Shown: positions 1 through 9,087, numbered from the stretch's first letter. The stretch: 64,000 nt of DNA from CAYTPI01 sp964439625 (GCA_964439625.1 CAYTPI010000003.1:124001-188000), one strand, 5' to 3'. Notes: generated from the sequence alone by a model not told the origin. A program made the numbers and translations.

Positions 1-2
1 AA

Positions 3-608
3 CACGGTACCCGGCAGGGTGTCCAAACTCCTGAACAATGGCATGGTTTTGCAGAGGTAAGTTTAGTCGCTTCTAGATTAACAAACATCGTACTTGAAGC
101 ATTTCAGCAAGCATCTATCCCTGTTATGCGCTTTCAACCATCTGCGTCTACCATTGCTGAGAACGGTATCATCAAGGAAATGGCTCATAAGACTATCAAC
201 AGTGCGCTTACGAATGGCCTTGTACCGTTAATTCACGGCGACGTCGCATTTGACACAGCGCGAGGCGGCACAATCATCAGTACAGAAGAGATATTCTTTC
301 ATCTGGTTGAACCATTAGCCCCAGAACGCATCTTACTTGCTGGCGACTACACCGGCGTTTTTGACCAACGAGGTAAAGTCATTAAGCTGATTTCGAGCGC
401 AAATTTTAGTGACATAAAAGAAGCGCTTGGTGGGTCAGAAAGCACCGATGTTACCGGCGGTATGGCATCCAAGGTTGAATCTATGTTGATGCTGTGCCAA
501 CAACATCCGCATCTTACGGTTCATATCTTCTCTGGAAGGGAGACAGGTCATGTGAAGACAATGCTAAGCGATCCGCAGGCGGCGCTTGGCACCACCATCA
601 CAGCCTAA
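3..608 (+). CDS. Isopentenyl phosphate kinase (5' end outside window)
   Basis: Likely phosphorylates isopentenyl phosphate to isopentenyl diphosphate in the cytoplasm. The reading frame is open to the left edge without a stop, so the internal ATG at 126 is probably not the start; about 201 residues are visible of a family usually near 250-260. The visible part begins with HGTRQGV, as expected just after the glycine-rich N-terminal lobe, and carries the amino-acid-kinase segment DVTGGMASKV and a C-terminal GTTI. The next gene, a mevalonate-type decarboxylase, starts 3 bases downstream, which supports the alternative mevalonate route. The substrate is inferred from family resemblance and context; another amino-acid-kinase-fold enzyme is possible but less likely. 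Confidence 0.82.
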   Translation, partial: HGTRQGVQTPEQWHGFAEVSLVASRLTNIVLEAFQQASIPVMRFQPSASTIAENGIIKEMAHKTINSALTNGLVPLIHGDVAFDTARGGTIISTEEIFFHLVEPLAPERILLAGDYTGVFDQRGKVIKLISSANFSDIKEALGGSESTDVTGGMASKVESMLMLCQQHPHLTVHIFSGRETGHVKTMLSDPQAALGTTITA

Positions 609-611
609 CCT

Positions 612-1577
612 ATGAAAGCAACGGCAAAAAGCTACAGTAATATCGCCTTCATTAAGTACTGGGGTAACCGGGATCACACGCTGCGGCTACCAGTAAATGG
701 GTCAATATCAATGAACCTAGAAGGCTTAGAAACGGTCACGACCGTGATCTTTGATCCTGCATTCAAGGTTGACACGCTATCCTTGAATGGCACAGAAACA
801 AGTGGGACACTACTAGAGCGCGTTTCCAAGCACCTCGACCATATTCGCGCCCTTACGGATACTGAAATGCGAGCACATGTTAAGTCTCAGAACAATTTTC
901 CGATGGGCGCAGGTATCGCATCCTCAGCGTCAGCCTTCAGTGCCTTAACAGTCGCAGCTTGTGCAGCCTTATCACTTAACTTACCGGAGCCAGAAATATC
1001 ACGGTTAGCACGGCTTGGCTCTGGCTCAGCTTGCCGCTCGATTCCCGCGGGTTTTGTTGAATGGCATTATGGTAACGATGATGCAACTTCGGTGGCAGAA
1101 AGCATCGCCCCAGCGGCACATTGGGATGTCGTTGACTTGGTTGCAGTTGTGAGTGACACACACAAATTAGTTGGGTCAACAGGTGGGCACAAGCTCGCCT
1201 CCACTTCCCCATTGCAAGCAGCCCGCGTTGCGGACACACCACGGCGTCTAGACTTATGCCGCAAGGCCATTCTTGAAAAAGATTTCGATACGTTTGCGGA
1301 AGTCGTTGAACAAGATACGCTCATCATGCACAGCGTCATGATGACCTCTGAGCCAGCACTTATGTACTGGTCGCCTAGCACCTTAGCAATCATAGAACTC
1401 GCACGACACATGCGACAAGACGGTGTCCCTGTCTGCTTTACCATCGATGCTGGACCAAACGTACACCTAATCACCCCTAAGCAACACAGGCAGACAGTAC
1501 GTGATGCTGTACAAAGTGTGGAAGGTGTACTTGATGTACTTGAAGGGGTACCCGGCGGCCCGGCACATGTTCTTTAG
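612..1577 (+). CDS. Phosphomevalonate or diphosphomevalonate decarboxylase
   Basis: GHMP-family decarboxylase of the mevalonate pathway, 321 residues, a normal length. Visible family motifs are the N-terminal SNIAFIKYWG with the conserved lysine, the LPVNGSIS stretch, the ATP-binding loop FPMGAGIASSAS, the GSGSACRSI segment, and the C-terminal FTIDAGPN with the catalytic aspartate. It is translationally coupled to the isopentenyl phosphate kinase. The Roseiflexus homologue in the same context acts on phosphomevalonate, giving isopentenyl phosphate, which the kinase then phosphorylates. I therefore favour phosphomevalonate decarboxylase here, but sequence alone does not separate it from diphosphomevalonate decarboxylase. 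Confidence 0.85.
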   Translation: MKATAKSYSNIAFIKYWGNRDHTLRLPVNGSISMNLEGLETVTTVIFDPAFKVDTLSLNGTETSGTLLERVSKHLDHIRALTDTEMRAHVKSQNNFPMGAGIASSASAFSALTVAACAALSLNLPEPEISRLARLGSGSACRSIPAGFVEWHYGNDDATSVAESIAPAAHWDVVDLVAVVSDTHKLVGSTGGHKLASTSPLQAARVADTPRRLDLCRKAILEKDFDTFAEVVEQDTLIMHSVMMTSEPALMYWSPSTLAIIELARHMRQDGVPVCFTIDAGPNVHLITPKQHRQTVRDAVQSVEGVLDVLEGVPGGPAHVL

Positions 1578-1713
1578 AATTACGTTTGATTAGGCTGCGA
1601 CCTTGTGACTGTGAATTTACGGTCGTTATAATCAAGCGCTAAAGATTTATTGGAACAAAATTTCAGATGGTGAGGTACTTTTTGAGGTGCCTTGAGAAAG
1701 GTATTTTTCGTAG

Positions 1714-2796
1714 ATGGCAGGAGTCAATACAGGGCTGGCGGTGCTAGCCTTTTTCATCGTCATTGGGCCACTTATTCTGTTTCATGAATTGGGTCATTAT
1801 TTGGCGGCGAAATGGAACAACATTGAAGTAGAAGAATTTGGGTTCGGCTACCCACCGCGCCTGCTCACATTGTTTAAAATTGGAGAAACTCGCTTTACCC
1901 TCAACGCGATACCACTTGGTGGATTTGTTCGCCCGGTTGGAGAAGATGACCCCGATGCTGAAGGTGGGCTGGCAACAGCAACCCCTTGGGCCAGATTACA
2001 GGTCTTAGCGGCAGGGTCAATCGCAAATTTTATGGTCGGCATCATTCTTTTAATGATCATGTTTATGGTCGGTGCCCCTGAAGACGTCGGGGCCCAGATT
2101 AGTTTGGTGGTTGAAGATTCACCTGCTGAGCAAGCTGGCCTGCTACCAGAGGACATCATCCGCGAAGTAAATGGCACCCCAGTGCTTGAGTCAGCCGACT
2201 TAGTTCGACTCATTACAAACAACGTAGGTGAAACTATTGAATTAACAATTGAGCGCGGTGGCGACGTGTTTACGACTGAACTCATTCCACGAACTGAAGT
2301 CCCAGAGGGTGAAGGCCCAATTGGCATTGCCTTCCAGCCATTACAGGAAGTGCGTAGCTACGGGCCAATACAGGCTTTCACCAAAACAGTAGAACAGCTT
2401 GGACAGATTGCACGAGGATTTGTTGAGTTCCCAGCCTTGGTGATACAACAGCAGATACCTGCTCGTTTCCTACGACCAATGAGCCCCGTTGGCATCAGTC
2501 AGATCGGTGGCGAAGCCATTAGTGTCTCCGTCGAAGAGAATGCACTTTGGCCTATCATTCGGTTGACAGCGGTGATTAGTTTCGCACTTGGTTTTACGAA
2601 TTTGCTGCCGATTCCCGCGCTGGATGGCGGTCGGATTGCATTTGTTTTCATTGAGTTAATACGAGGACGACCTATTGACCCGCGACGAGAAGCCATTGTT
2701 CATTTTGTTGGGTTTGCCGTCTTATTAACGACGATGCTGTTGTTCGTATATTTTGACATAACTGACCCGCTCCTTGACGCTACTATGCAACCCTAG
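1714..2796 (+). CDS. RIP/site-2 zinc metalloprotease (RseP-like, M50)
   Basis: Intramembrane zinc protease of 360 residues that cuts membrane-bound substrates such as anti-sigma factors or signal-peptide remnants. The first membrane segment carries HELGH (H24, E25, H28). A PDZ domain lies around residues 125-190 (GLLPEDIIREVNG), and the second zinc-site motif NLLPIPALDGGR sits in a late membrane segment near residue 295. One PDZ domain and this length match the Gram-positive/Chloroflexota form rather than the two-PDZ E. coli RseP. It is the first of five closely spaced same-strand genes; the next starts 8 bases after its stop. The substrate is unknown. Confidence 0.92.
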   Translation: MAGVNTGLAVLAFFIVIGPLILFHELGHYLAAKWNNIEVEEFGFGYPPRLLTLFKIGETRFTLNAIPLGGFVRPVGEDDPDAEGGLATATPWARLQVLAAGSIANFMVGIILLMIMFMVGAPEDVGAQISLVVEDSPAEQAGLLPEDIIREVNGTPVLESADLVRLITNNVGETIELTIERGGDVFTTELIPRTEVPEGEGPIGIAFQPLQEVRSYGPIQAFTKTVEQLGQIARGFVEFPALVIQQQIPARFLRPMSPVGISQIGGEAISVSVEENALWPIIRLTAVISFALGFTNLLPIPALDGGRIAFVFIELIRGRPIDPRREAIVHFVGFAVLLTTMLLFVYFDITDPLLDATMQP

Positions 2797-2804
2797 CGGA
2801 GAGA

Positions 2805-3824
2805 ATGATGACAGATAGCGAGGCACAATCAGGCCGCTCGCTGAAAGACTTGCTTCAAGAATTAGATCGTGAGATCAACACCGTCAAAGCTGCGTTGGTG
2901 TACGGATTATCTGATCTAACATCAGAGGAAATGGCAATAGCGCGGGTCGAGTGGCCGAAAGTCAATGTAGCACAGCGTCGTTTAGCAATAGCACGACTAG
3001 CAGAGGCAAGTGAGACAAATTACGAACTTGATTTTTCCCGCTTTGCCCGTTATGCGCTAGAAGACAGTGACGAGCAGGTTCGAAAGGGTGCTATTGAGGC
3101 ACTTTGGTACAGTGAAGATACGGATGTTATGCATACTTTTATCAATCTTCTTAAAAATGACCCTGCAAACTCGGTACGCTGCGCAGCCGCCCAAGGGTTA
3201 GGTAGCTTTGTCTTAGCTGGCGAACTTGGTGATATTCCTCAAGCTGCCTTTACAACAGTGGATGACGCCCTGCTTAACGTCTGCCGAGAGGCTGAAATCT
3301 CTTCAGAGTTATATCTGCGGGCACTGGAAAGCGTTGCTTATTCTGGGAACGAAGAAGTAAGCGAACTGATTGAAGAAACAGCCAAACAAGAGCAGGTGGC
3401 TCTTCAAGCTGTGGCCTTGTTTGCCATGGGGCGTAGTGGTGATGAACGCTGGGGCAAGATCGTTATGCGGAGCTTACATAGTGACTCACCCCAACTTCAG
3501 TTTGAAGCTGCCCGAGCAGCCGGTGAACTCATGCTGGAAGCAGCAGTTCCACGGCTGATTGAATTAAGTCAAGGCGATGATATTGAGATTCAGGAAGCTG
3601 CCATCATATCGCTAGGAAATATTGGTGGACAGGTTGCCATGCAGGGCCTGACGCAGTTATCCGGCTCACTGGATAATGAAGAACTACTCGATGCAATTGA
3701 AGATGCAATGAACATGGCGGCACTTTCAACGGGCGATTTTGCCAGCTATTTCATACCAAATGGTGAAAGCATTGAGTTTGACGGCGACGATGCAGACGAT
3801 TTCGAGTACTTTGACGCTGACTAA
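2805..3824 (+). CDS. HEAT-repeat protein
   Basis: A 339-residue soluble protein built largely of HEAT / PBS-lyase-type helical repeats. These can be seen as recurring blocks such as DEQVRKGAIEAL, NSVRCAAAQGLG, SPQLQFEAARAAGEL and DIEIQEAAIISLGNIGG, with roughly 31-38 residue spacing. The C-terminus is strongly acidic (DGDDADDFEYFDAD). Such repeats normally bind other proteins. No catalytic motif or membrane segment is seen. It follows the site-2 protease by 8 bases, with a GGAGAG ribosome site, and its end overlaps the next gene. A scaffold or regulator of the neighbouring proteases is a guess from context. ATG at 2808 is an alternative start. Confidence 0.8.
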   Translation: MMTDSEAQSGRSLKDLLQELDREINTVKAALVYGLSDLTSEEMAIARVEWPKVNVAQRRLAIARLAEASETNYELDFSRFARYALEDSDEQVRKGAIEALWYSEDTDVMHTFINLLKNDPANSVRCAAAQGLGSFVLAGELGDIPQAAFTTVDDALLNVCREAEISSELYLRALESVAYSGNEEVSELIEETAKQEQVALQAVALFAMGRSGDERWGKIVMRSLHSDSPQLQFEAARAAGELMLEAAVPRLIELSQGDDIEIQEAAIISLGNIGGQVAMQGLTQLSGSLDNEELLDAIEDAMNMAALSTGDFASYFIPNGESIEFDGDDADDFEYFDAD

Positions 3825-5040
3825 AAAGCTGATTCGGTATTTATTGATTATCGCCTTGAGTACCTTGTATTCGAGCATAATCACCGCAACAGCTCGCGCA
3901 CAAGGCACACTCACTTTTCCACAGCAAGTAAATGTGATTTATGGTGAATCGATTACCTTTGACTTAACTCTGCCTTCCGAAACGCAATACAGCAGCGCAT
4001 CCCTGTTCGTCGTCACAAGTTCTCAACAAGAGGCTGTTGAGATTGCTGCAAGCCCAAACGACGATGGATTTCAGGCTGTTACCGACGTTGATACGTTGAC
4101 CCTTCCTCCGGCCACATCACTGAGTTTTTGGTGGCGTTTGCGCGGCGTTAATGGCACTATTGACGAAACGTCTATCCAAGTTTTTCGTTACCATGACACC
4201 AACGTTCAACAGCCATGGCGTCAGGCAGACTTTAAGGACGTAACAGTCTTTATCTCGTCAGATGAAGACGAGCTTGCTGACATTGGTGCAGTCACTGTTC
4301 AACAAGCGGTCAGGCAGCAAAGCCAGGCATTAGGAATCGACTACGGCCCCGAAATACCATTAACTTTATACATCTATCCAGACTTAGGAACACTATCAGC
4401 CAGTTTGCGTTCACATGATACGCGTATACAAGATTGGGTCGCCGCTTACTCACTTCCAGCAGACAGCTTGATCATGGTAGCTGATGACGGCACGCAACAT
4501 GGCTTAGAAAATAATATTCGGCATGAGGTAGCTCATATCATTATTGCTGCGGCAGCCAATAATGCCGATGTACCGGCTTGGTTCAACGAAGGGTTCGCTC
4601 TAAACACCCGGTCGGAACCTGATAGAGCCTTAGAACAAATATTGAACCAGGCTCTACGGGATGATGCTATTCTGCCTATTACATCACTTTGTGAACCAAA
4701 TTTTGCCGCGCTACCCCCGCAGGAGGCTGCATTAGCTTACACCCAAAGCGCGAGTTTGTACCGATATATCTTAGAGAGATATGGGGCTTCACAAACACGA
4801 GCTTTGCTTACCACCTATGCCGATGGTTCAAGCTGTGGTGCTGGCATACAGCGAGTCCTGGGGCTTCCCATGGAACAGTTAGAGCAGCAGTGGTTAACCG
4901 CTGCTCAGCGGGCAGCGGTTGAAGCTAACTCAAGCTTCAGCTATTCAGCTTTAATCCTTATTTGGGCAATGAGCATTATGCTTGCACTATTGTTCGTATC
5001 ACCACAGATACCGAGGCGATTGATTAGGGATTACTCATGA
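3790..5040 (+). CDS. Membrane-anchored gluzincin peptidase (peptidase-MA-like)
   Basis: Probable exported zinc metallopeptidase, about 416 residues from the chosen start. An N-terminal signal sequence (KKLIRYLLIIALSTLYSS) ends at a plausible cleavage site after ARA. The central zinc motif is HEVAH (H245, E246, H249), followed by the third ligand E267 in WFNEGFA, the gluzincin pattern of the peptidase-MA family. A single hydrophobic helix near the C-terminus followed by basic residues should anchor it outward-facing. An upstream ATG at 3739 is in frame but would put a polar tail before the signal peptide, so I prefer 3790; TTG at 3811 is also possible. It overlaps the HEAT gene and shares ATGA with the acylphosphatase. 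Confidence 0.75.
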   Translation: MQTISSTLTLTKKLIRYLLIIALSTLYSSIITATARAQGTLTFPQQVNVIYGESITFDLTLPSETQYSSASLFVVTSSQQEAVEIAASPNDDGFQAVTDVDTLTLPPATSLSFWWRLRGVNGTIDETSIQVFRYHDTNVQQPWRQADFKDVTVFISSDEDELADIGAVTVQQAVRQQSQALGIDYGPEIPLTLYIYPDLGTLSASLRSHDTRIQDWVAAYSLPADSLIMVADDGTQHGLENNIRHEVAHIIIAAAANNADVPAWFNEGFALNTRSEPDRALEQILNQALRDDAILPITSLCEPNFAALPPQEAALAYTQSASLYRYILERYGASQTRALLTTYADGSSCGAGIQRVLGLPMEQLEQQWLTAAQRAAVEANSSFSYSALILIWAMSIMLALLFVSPQIPRRLIRDYS

Positions 5041-5327
5041 AGAATGATGATCGATACCGTATTGAAGCGACCATTAGGGGGCATGTTCAAGGTGTGGTGT
5101 ACCGCGGGACGACAGCCAATGAAGCCAAGAAACACAGCGTCACTGGTTGGGTTCGGAATAATGCGAACGGCACCGTTTCTGCCGTCGCAGAAGGCAGCAA
5201 AAGCGACTTAGAAGCGTTTTTGAAATACTTGCATGAGGGGCCACCGGCAGCTAGAGTTACCGGCGTTGATGTGGTTTGGAAACGTGCCACGTCCGAATTT
5301 GATAGCTTCAATGTAAGATACGTGTAA
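5037..5327 (+). CDS. acyP: Acylphosphatase
   Basis: Small cytoplasmic enzyme of 96 residues that hydrolyses acyl phosphates such as carbamoyl phosphate or 1,3-bisphosphoglycerate. The signature GHVQGVVYR contains the catalytic arginine R23, and GWVRNNANG contains the catalytic asparagine N41; both positions match the usual numbering of the family. The start codon overlaps the stop of the preceding peptidase gene (ATGA), so the two are translationally coupled. Its presence within a protease/membrane-protein operon has no obvious functional explanation. Confidence 0.93.
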   Translation: MKNDDRYRIEATIRGHVQGVVYRGTTANEAKKHSVTGWVRNNANGTVSAVAEGSKSDLEAFLKYLHEGPPAARVTGVDVVWKRATSEFDSFNVRYV

Positions 5328-5359
5328 AAGCATCTTTTTAATTAGCTAAGAACCGAGCT

Positions 5360-6637
5360 GTGACCTCCCCAACCATTACAATGCGCCACGATTCATCAAA
5401 ATTAGCTTGGCAAGTTTTACTGACTGCGTTTAGTGTTTTTCTGGTGCTGCTGCTAGCCGCAAGCTACTTTGCATATTGGTTTGTATTTCAATCACGCGTA
5501 CCATTATCGGTTGACCTTTCTGCTAGCCGGGGGACTGCAAGCATCAATTTACCGAATACTGATAATGCGATAGCCGTTACAAACACGCGTACCAATGTTG
5601 AAAACGGCGTTGTCATTGTGACAGACTCAACATCACAAGCACTGATTGAATTTTACGATAGTGTCGGCAGCACTGAGCCGATCGGTGCAATTACAGTTTT
5701 TCGAGATAGTGAGGTGACCTTCCATGAGATGACTCGTCCGCGTTTTAATCTCAATCAGAGTCGCCATGAGATACATGCGGAAATCATTAGGGGGCAAGTA
5801 GAATTTCAGCACTTCGGTGGTGCCAGCCGCGATACTCGTCTCTTAGTCGATACAATGTATGGGTCAATCTCAGCAAGAGAGCCAGGTATCTATCTGATTG
5901 ATGTTAACCGGACAAACACGGAACTCATGGTGACAGAGGGGCAAGCACGTGTGTGGCGGCCTGAGGCCAGAACCTTTGTCCGTGTAAGAGCCCAAGAAAT
6001 GGTCAGTATTAGCGACACGAACCAGATAATCGAGGTCGTTAATGCACCCAGCGCCCTGCTGGAAAACTCAAATATCCTTGCGGGCCTTGAGGATGACTGG
6101 CTGTTTTACAATGATCGCGAACCGCCAGGCAGTGCAGAAGCCACAACATTTCAGGGACGTGATGCTATCTTGATTGACCGGTCTTCGGAGAAGTATCCGC
6201 AAGAAGTTCTTGACCACGGCGAAACGGGGTTGGTGCAAAACCTCAACGTAAGCGTAGAAGATTATTCATACTTGGGGATGCGAGCAACATTTTATGTGGA
6301 AGAGCAGTCACTCTCTACCTGCGGCAGCCTCGCCAGTGAGTGCCCCATGATGATTCGCTTTACATACCTTGATGAGAAAGACAATGAACAAGTCTTTATT
6401 CACGGATTCTACGCCGAACATGACCCAAGCCTCGGCTTTCCTTTGGCGTGTGCAAGCTGTCAAAGTGAACATGAGCGCATCAACGCTGAAACTTGGTACA
6501 CGTATGACTCGGGCAACTTGATTACGGCCTGGCCTGAAGAAAGGCTGCCGAAGACGATCACGCAGGTAAGTTTTTACGCCTCCGGCCATGCTTATAAGGT
6601 GTATATCAGCAATCTTGATTTAATTGCACTCGAATAG
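5360..6637 (+). CDS. FecR-like single-pass membrane protein
   Basis: A 425-residue protein with one transmembrane helix near residues 17-42 (WQVLLTAFSVFLVLLLAASYFAYW split over the helix) and a large predicted extracytoplasmic part. The segment around residues 135-215 (IRGQVEFQHFGG, TMYGSISAREPGIYLIDV, EGQARVWRPEARTFVRV) resembles the FecR domain found in sensors of the cell surface. The C-terminal 190 residues are unrecognised and contain four cysteines that could form disulfides. The start is GTG at 5360; ATG at 5381 is an alternative. It ends the five-gene set begun by the site-2 protease. FecR-type proteins elsewhere are signalling partners, but no sigma factor is seen nearby. Confidence 0.62.
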   Translation: MTSPTITMRHDSSKLAWQVLLTAFSVFLVLLLAASYFAYWFVFQSRVPLSVDLSASRGTASINLPNTDNAIAVTNTRTNVENGVVIVTDSTSQALIEFYDSVGSTEPIGAITVFRDSEVTFHEMTRPRFNLNQSRHEIHAEIIRGQVEFQHFGGASRDTRLLVDTMYGSISAREPGIYLIDVNRTNTELMVTEGQARVWRPEARTFVRVRAQEMVSISDTNQIIEVVNAPSALLENSNILAGLEDDWLFYNDREPPGSAEATTFQGRDAILIDRSSEKYPQEVLDHGETGLVQNLNVSVEDYSYLGMRATFYVEEQSLSTCGSLASECPMMIRFTYLDEKDNEQVFIHGFYAEHDPSLGFPLACASCQSEHERINAETWYTYDSGNLITAWPEERLPKTITQVSFYASGHAYKVYISNLDLIALE

Positions 6638-6643
6638 TCTACT

Positions 6644-8308
6644 TTAGAACGGTCTTTGACCAACCAACCCAGGAATAGCTGTTAGCTGTTGATTCTCCAG
6701 CCGCCAAACCTCATGTGGAAAGTCAGCTGAGGCGGAGACAACAAATGAAAAGGCAGCTGCTAGCCCCGGCACATTACGTAGATTTTGGTAGTAGCGCTGA
6801 TATTGCTGCCCCTTCGCCGCCATTGCTTCATTGGGATTGGGATTACTGAACTCTGTAATAAACAAAGGCTTGTCAGGGTATTGCTCACGATATTTTTGAT
6901 AATTTAAGCCGCCAATGCGTGTATTTTGTTCGGCGGCATTCTGCCAGTAACAATGACAGCATATAAAGTCTGCTTGTCCGACGATTTTTCCGGCATCACG
7001 CAGAAATTGATCCTCATTGTAGCGAATACCCAAGATTGTTGGCCCCGGTGAAAGCCCCGGCCAACCGAATTTGGCATCTGGGAATTTGGGCAAGAGGGCC
7101 CCTTTGACTCGTAAGAACCAGTCGGCAAACTCACGACCGTTCGTCCAAGTACGCCCCTGCCCTTCTGGTACGAGGTTCGGTTCGTTATGCACCTCAAAGT
7201 AACGCACCCCTTTTTGGTAGAAGCGCCCCATATCAAATTCGACGAAACGAGCAAAGTCAGAAGGTGGCACAGAACGATTACGGAAATCTACAAAGAGGCG
7301 TACCATAATAAACATACTACGGTCTAGTTGGCGGGCGCGATCAACATCTTCAGGCGCAGCAGAACTTAATAGCTTGACGGCTTCAATGCGGGCAGTCTGC
7401 GCAGCGACCCAGTCGGCTTCTTGCATTCGCCCATCTGCGCGACCATGCACCCCGACCAATGCAACCTGGGCTGGCCACAAATTACGGGGGAAAGGCGGTG
7501 TCTCGGGTTCATCTTCTGGAAAGTACAAGAATGGCGTCGGATCAATAATATCGTTTGGATAAGACGTCTGACCAGCAGCGGAAGCTCCATCCCTCTTTAG
7601 CGTCAGGTGGAGATGACTACCGAAGGAGTTACCTGTGTCGTCAGCCAAGCCAATTAACTCGCCTGCTTTGACCTCTTGCCCGACCGTCACAAGAGCCTCG
7701 TTAAGATGCGCGTAGATTGTTCGGTAGCCTTCTTCATGGCGCAGGCGCACGTGGATGCCATAGGCATGCCCGTCTGCACCGTTATTGACACGGTATACCG
7801 TTCCATCGGCACAGGCATAGATCTTAGCATTCAAGGGTGCTCGAATATCAACACCTTCATGGCCGGGTAATCCAAAGCGGCGATAAAAGTCAGGATTAGC
7901 ACCAAACGCCTGTGTGTAAACGCGGAAGTCAGTAGGCCAACGTAACCGAAACTCTTCGGGGTCTTCGGGATCAACTGGATCAGGCTGGATGGGATATGGC
8001 TCATTGCGTTGAATCCGATCAGCAAGTATGGTTGCTAGCTGGGACAGCGTCGTCACATTGATAGGATCAATAAGTGCACCCGGTGCATTATCAGTGAGCC
8101 AGGCGACAATGTCGCCTTGTGCTGGGTAACCACCAGGCACATTTACAACTGTAATCACCTGCCCAGGTGATTGAAATGCAGCAGCATTTGCGGGGTTTGG
8201 GGAGATAGTGGCACGGAAGCGCACAGCAAAATTTCGGGCGACACGTACCCAGCGCCAGTAATTCGATGCGGGCAGCAGAACAACTTGCGGTCTTAACTCT
8301 GTTTCCAT
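6644..8308 (-). CDS. M23 endopeptidase / clan-A glycoside hydrolase fusion
   Basis: A 554-residue two-enzyme protein. Residues 1-110 are an unrecognised N-terminal region. Residues 120-260 form an M23 (LytM) peptidase domain with zinc ligands H150 and D154 (GHEGVD), H201 (YAHL) and H232/H234 (HLHL). Residues 275-540 look like a TIM-barrel glycosidase, with candidate acid/base E376 in HNEPN and candidate nucleophile E486 in ITEFSNP. Together these suggest a peptidoglycan- or glycan-degrading enzyme. No signal peptide or membrane helix is visible at the N-terminus, so how it would reach a wall substrate is unclear. It is convergent with the FecR-like gene (6-base gap). Confidence 0.78.
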   Translation of the reverse strand: METELRPQVVLLPASNYWRWVRVARNFAVRFRATISPNPANAAAFQSPGQVITVVNVPGGYPAQGDIVAWLTDNAPGALIDPINVTTLSQLATILADRIQRNEPYPIQPDPVDPEDPEEFRLRWPTDFRVYTQAFGANPDFYRRFGLPGHEGVDIRAPLNAKIYACADGTVYRVNNGADGHAYGIHVRLRHEEGYRTIYAHLNEALVTVGQEVKAGELIGLADDTGNSFGSHLHLTLKRDGASAAGQTSYPNDIIDPTPFLYFPEDEPETPPFPRNLWPAQVALVGVHGRADGRMQEADWVAAQTARIEAVKLLSSAAPEDVDRARQLDRSMFIMVRLFVDFRNRSVPPSDFARFVEFDMGRFYQKGVRYFEVHNEPNLVPEGQGRTWTNGREFADWFLRVKGALLPKFPDAKFGWPGLSPGPTILGIRYNEDQFLRDAGKIVGQADFICCHCYWQNAAEQNTRIGGLNYQKYREQYPDKPLFITEFSNPNPNEAMAAKGQQYQRYYQNLRNVPGLAAAFSFVVSASADFPHEVWRLENQQLTAIPGLVGQRPF

Positions 8309-8483
8309 CGGTTAATCCTTGCCAGTTAGGAATGGGGTTCAGTTAGCGACTACACTCGGCAGTATTGTTATAGCAAACGCAACTACATGCGCAAATTATA
8401 GCATGTTCACGGGCAGCAGCGTTCTCGCCCAAGGTTATATGTTCACTGTATAATGCCATCAAATTGACACTAAGAGACAACAT

Positions 8484-9056
8484 ATGCCATTTGATATCTC
8501 GCTTAACTTTGGGCAAGCCAACAATGCGCTCAGCGTCGTCGTGACGATTGTTGCGGTGATCTATACTGCGTTGACCATCGCCCTAGCTATTTGGGCATAC
8601 AAAGATATGCGGGCACGCTCCCGGGACAGCTTTATCGCTTTTGTGGCAGCGATAGTTGTCGCGATATTGAATCTTCCAGGCCTGTTAATCTACATGATCT
8701 TACGACCACAAGAAACCCTTTCTGAGCAATATCAACGGTCCCTAGAAGAGGAAGTGCTGCTACGCGAAATTGAGGGTAAAGCAACCTGTCCTGGGTGCAG
8801 TGCGCATACACATGCGGACTGGCGACTTTGCCCACATTGCCAGACAAAACTCAAGAAACCATGTGAAAACTGCCAACTTTTGCTAGACCTTCCCTGGCCC
8901 GTCTGCCCTTATTGCGCACATATGCAAAGCCGCGTTGAGCGCGTTTCAGTGATGGCACAACGCGAGCAAACCAAAACTACTTCCGGCAGAAACGCTGCAA
9001 ACGCACCACAGAACATTGAGGATATCATCACGCAGGAAGAATCATCGGTACAATAG
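8484..9056 (+). CDS. Double zinc-ribbon membrane protein
   Basis: A 190-residue protein with two transmembrane helices (about residues 15-40 and 50-72) and a cytoplasmic tail holding two zinc ribbons of the DZANK type. Their cysteine pairs are CPGC/CPHC and CENC/CPYC, between residues 107 and 152. The tail ends in a polar, Gln/Thr-rich stretch. The function is not known; such proteins often serve as membrane-tethered adaptors. It is transcribed alone, divergent from the M23 fusion and convergent with enolase, from which a hairpin terminator separates it. Confidence 0.75.
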   Translation: MPFDISLNFGQANNALSVVVTIVAVIYTALTIALAIWAYKDMRARSRDSFIAFVAAIVVAILNLPGLLIYMILRPQETLSEQYQRSLEEEVLLREIEGKATCPGCSAHTHADWRLCPHCQTKLKKPCENCQLLLDLPWPVCPYCAHMQSRVERVSVMAQREQTKTTSGRNAANAPQNIEDIITQEESSVQ

Positions 9057-9087
9057 AAAATGCCTTACCTTTTGATAAAGCATTTTC
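9056..9087. terminator. Bidirectional hairpin between zinc-ribbon gene and eno
   Basis: Inverted repeat GAAAATGC ... GCATTTTC (8 paired bases, 16-base loop) lying exactly between two convergent genes. The T-rich right arm on each strand makes it a plausible terminator in both directions, although the loop is long. Confidence 0.6.

Noticed and set aside
1067..1474. 135-residue antisense open frame within the decarboxylase gene
   Set aside because: It overlaps conserved coding sequence of the decarboxylase and shows no protein-like features.
8400..8483. TATAAT-like box at 8449 as promoter of the zinc-ribbon gene
   Set aside because: The -10 hexamer is good, but no -35 box lies at the right distance, so I did not list it.
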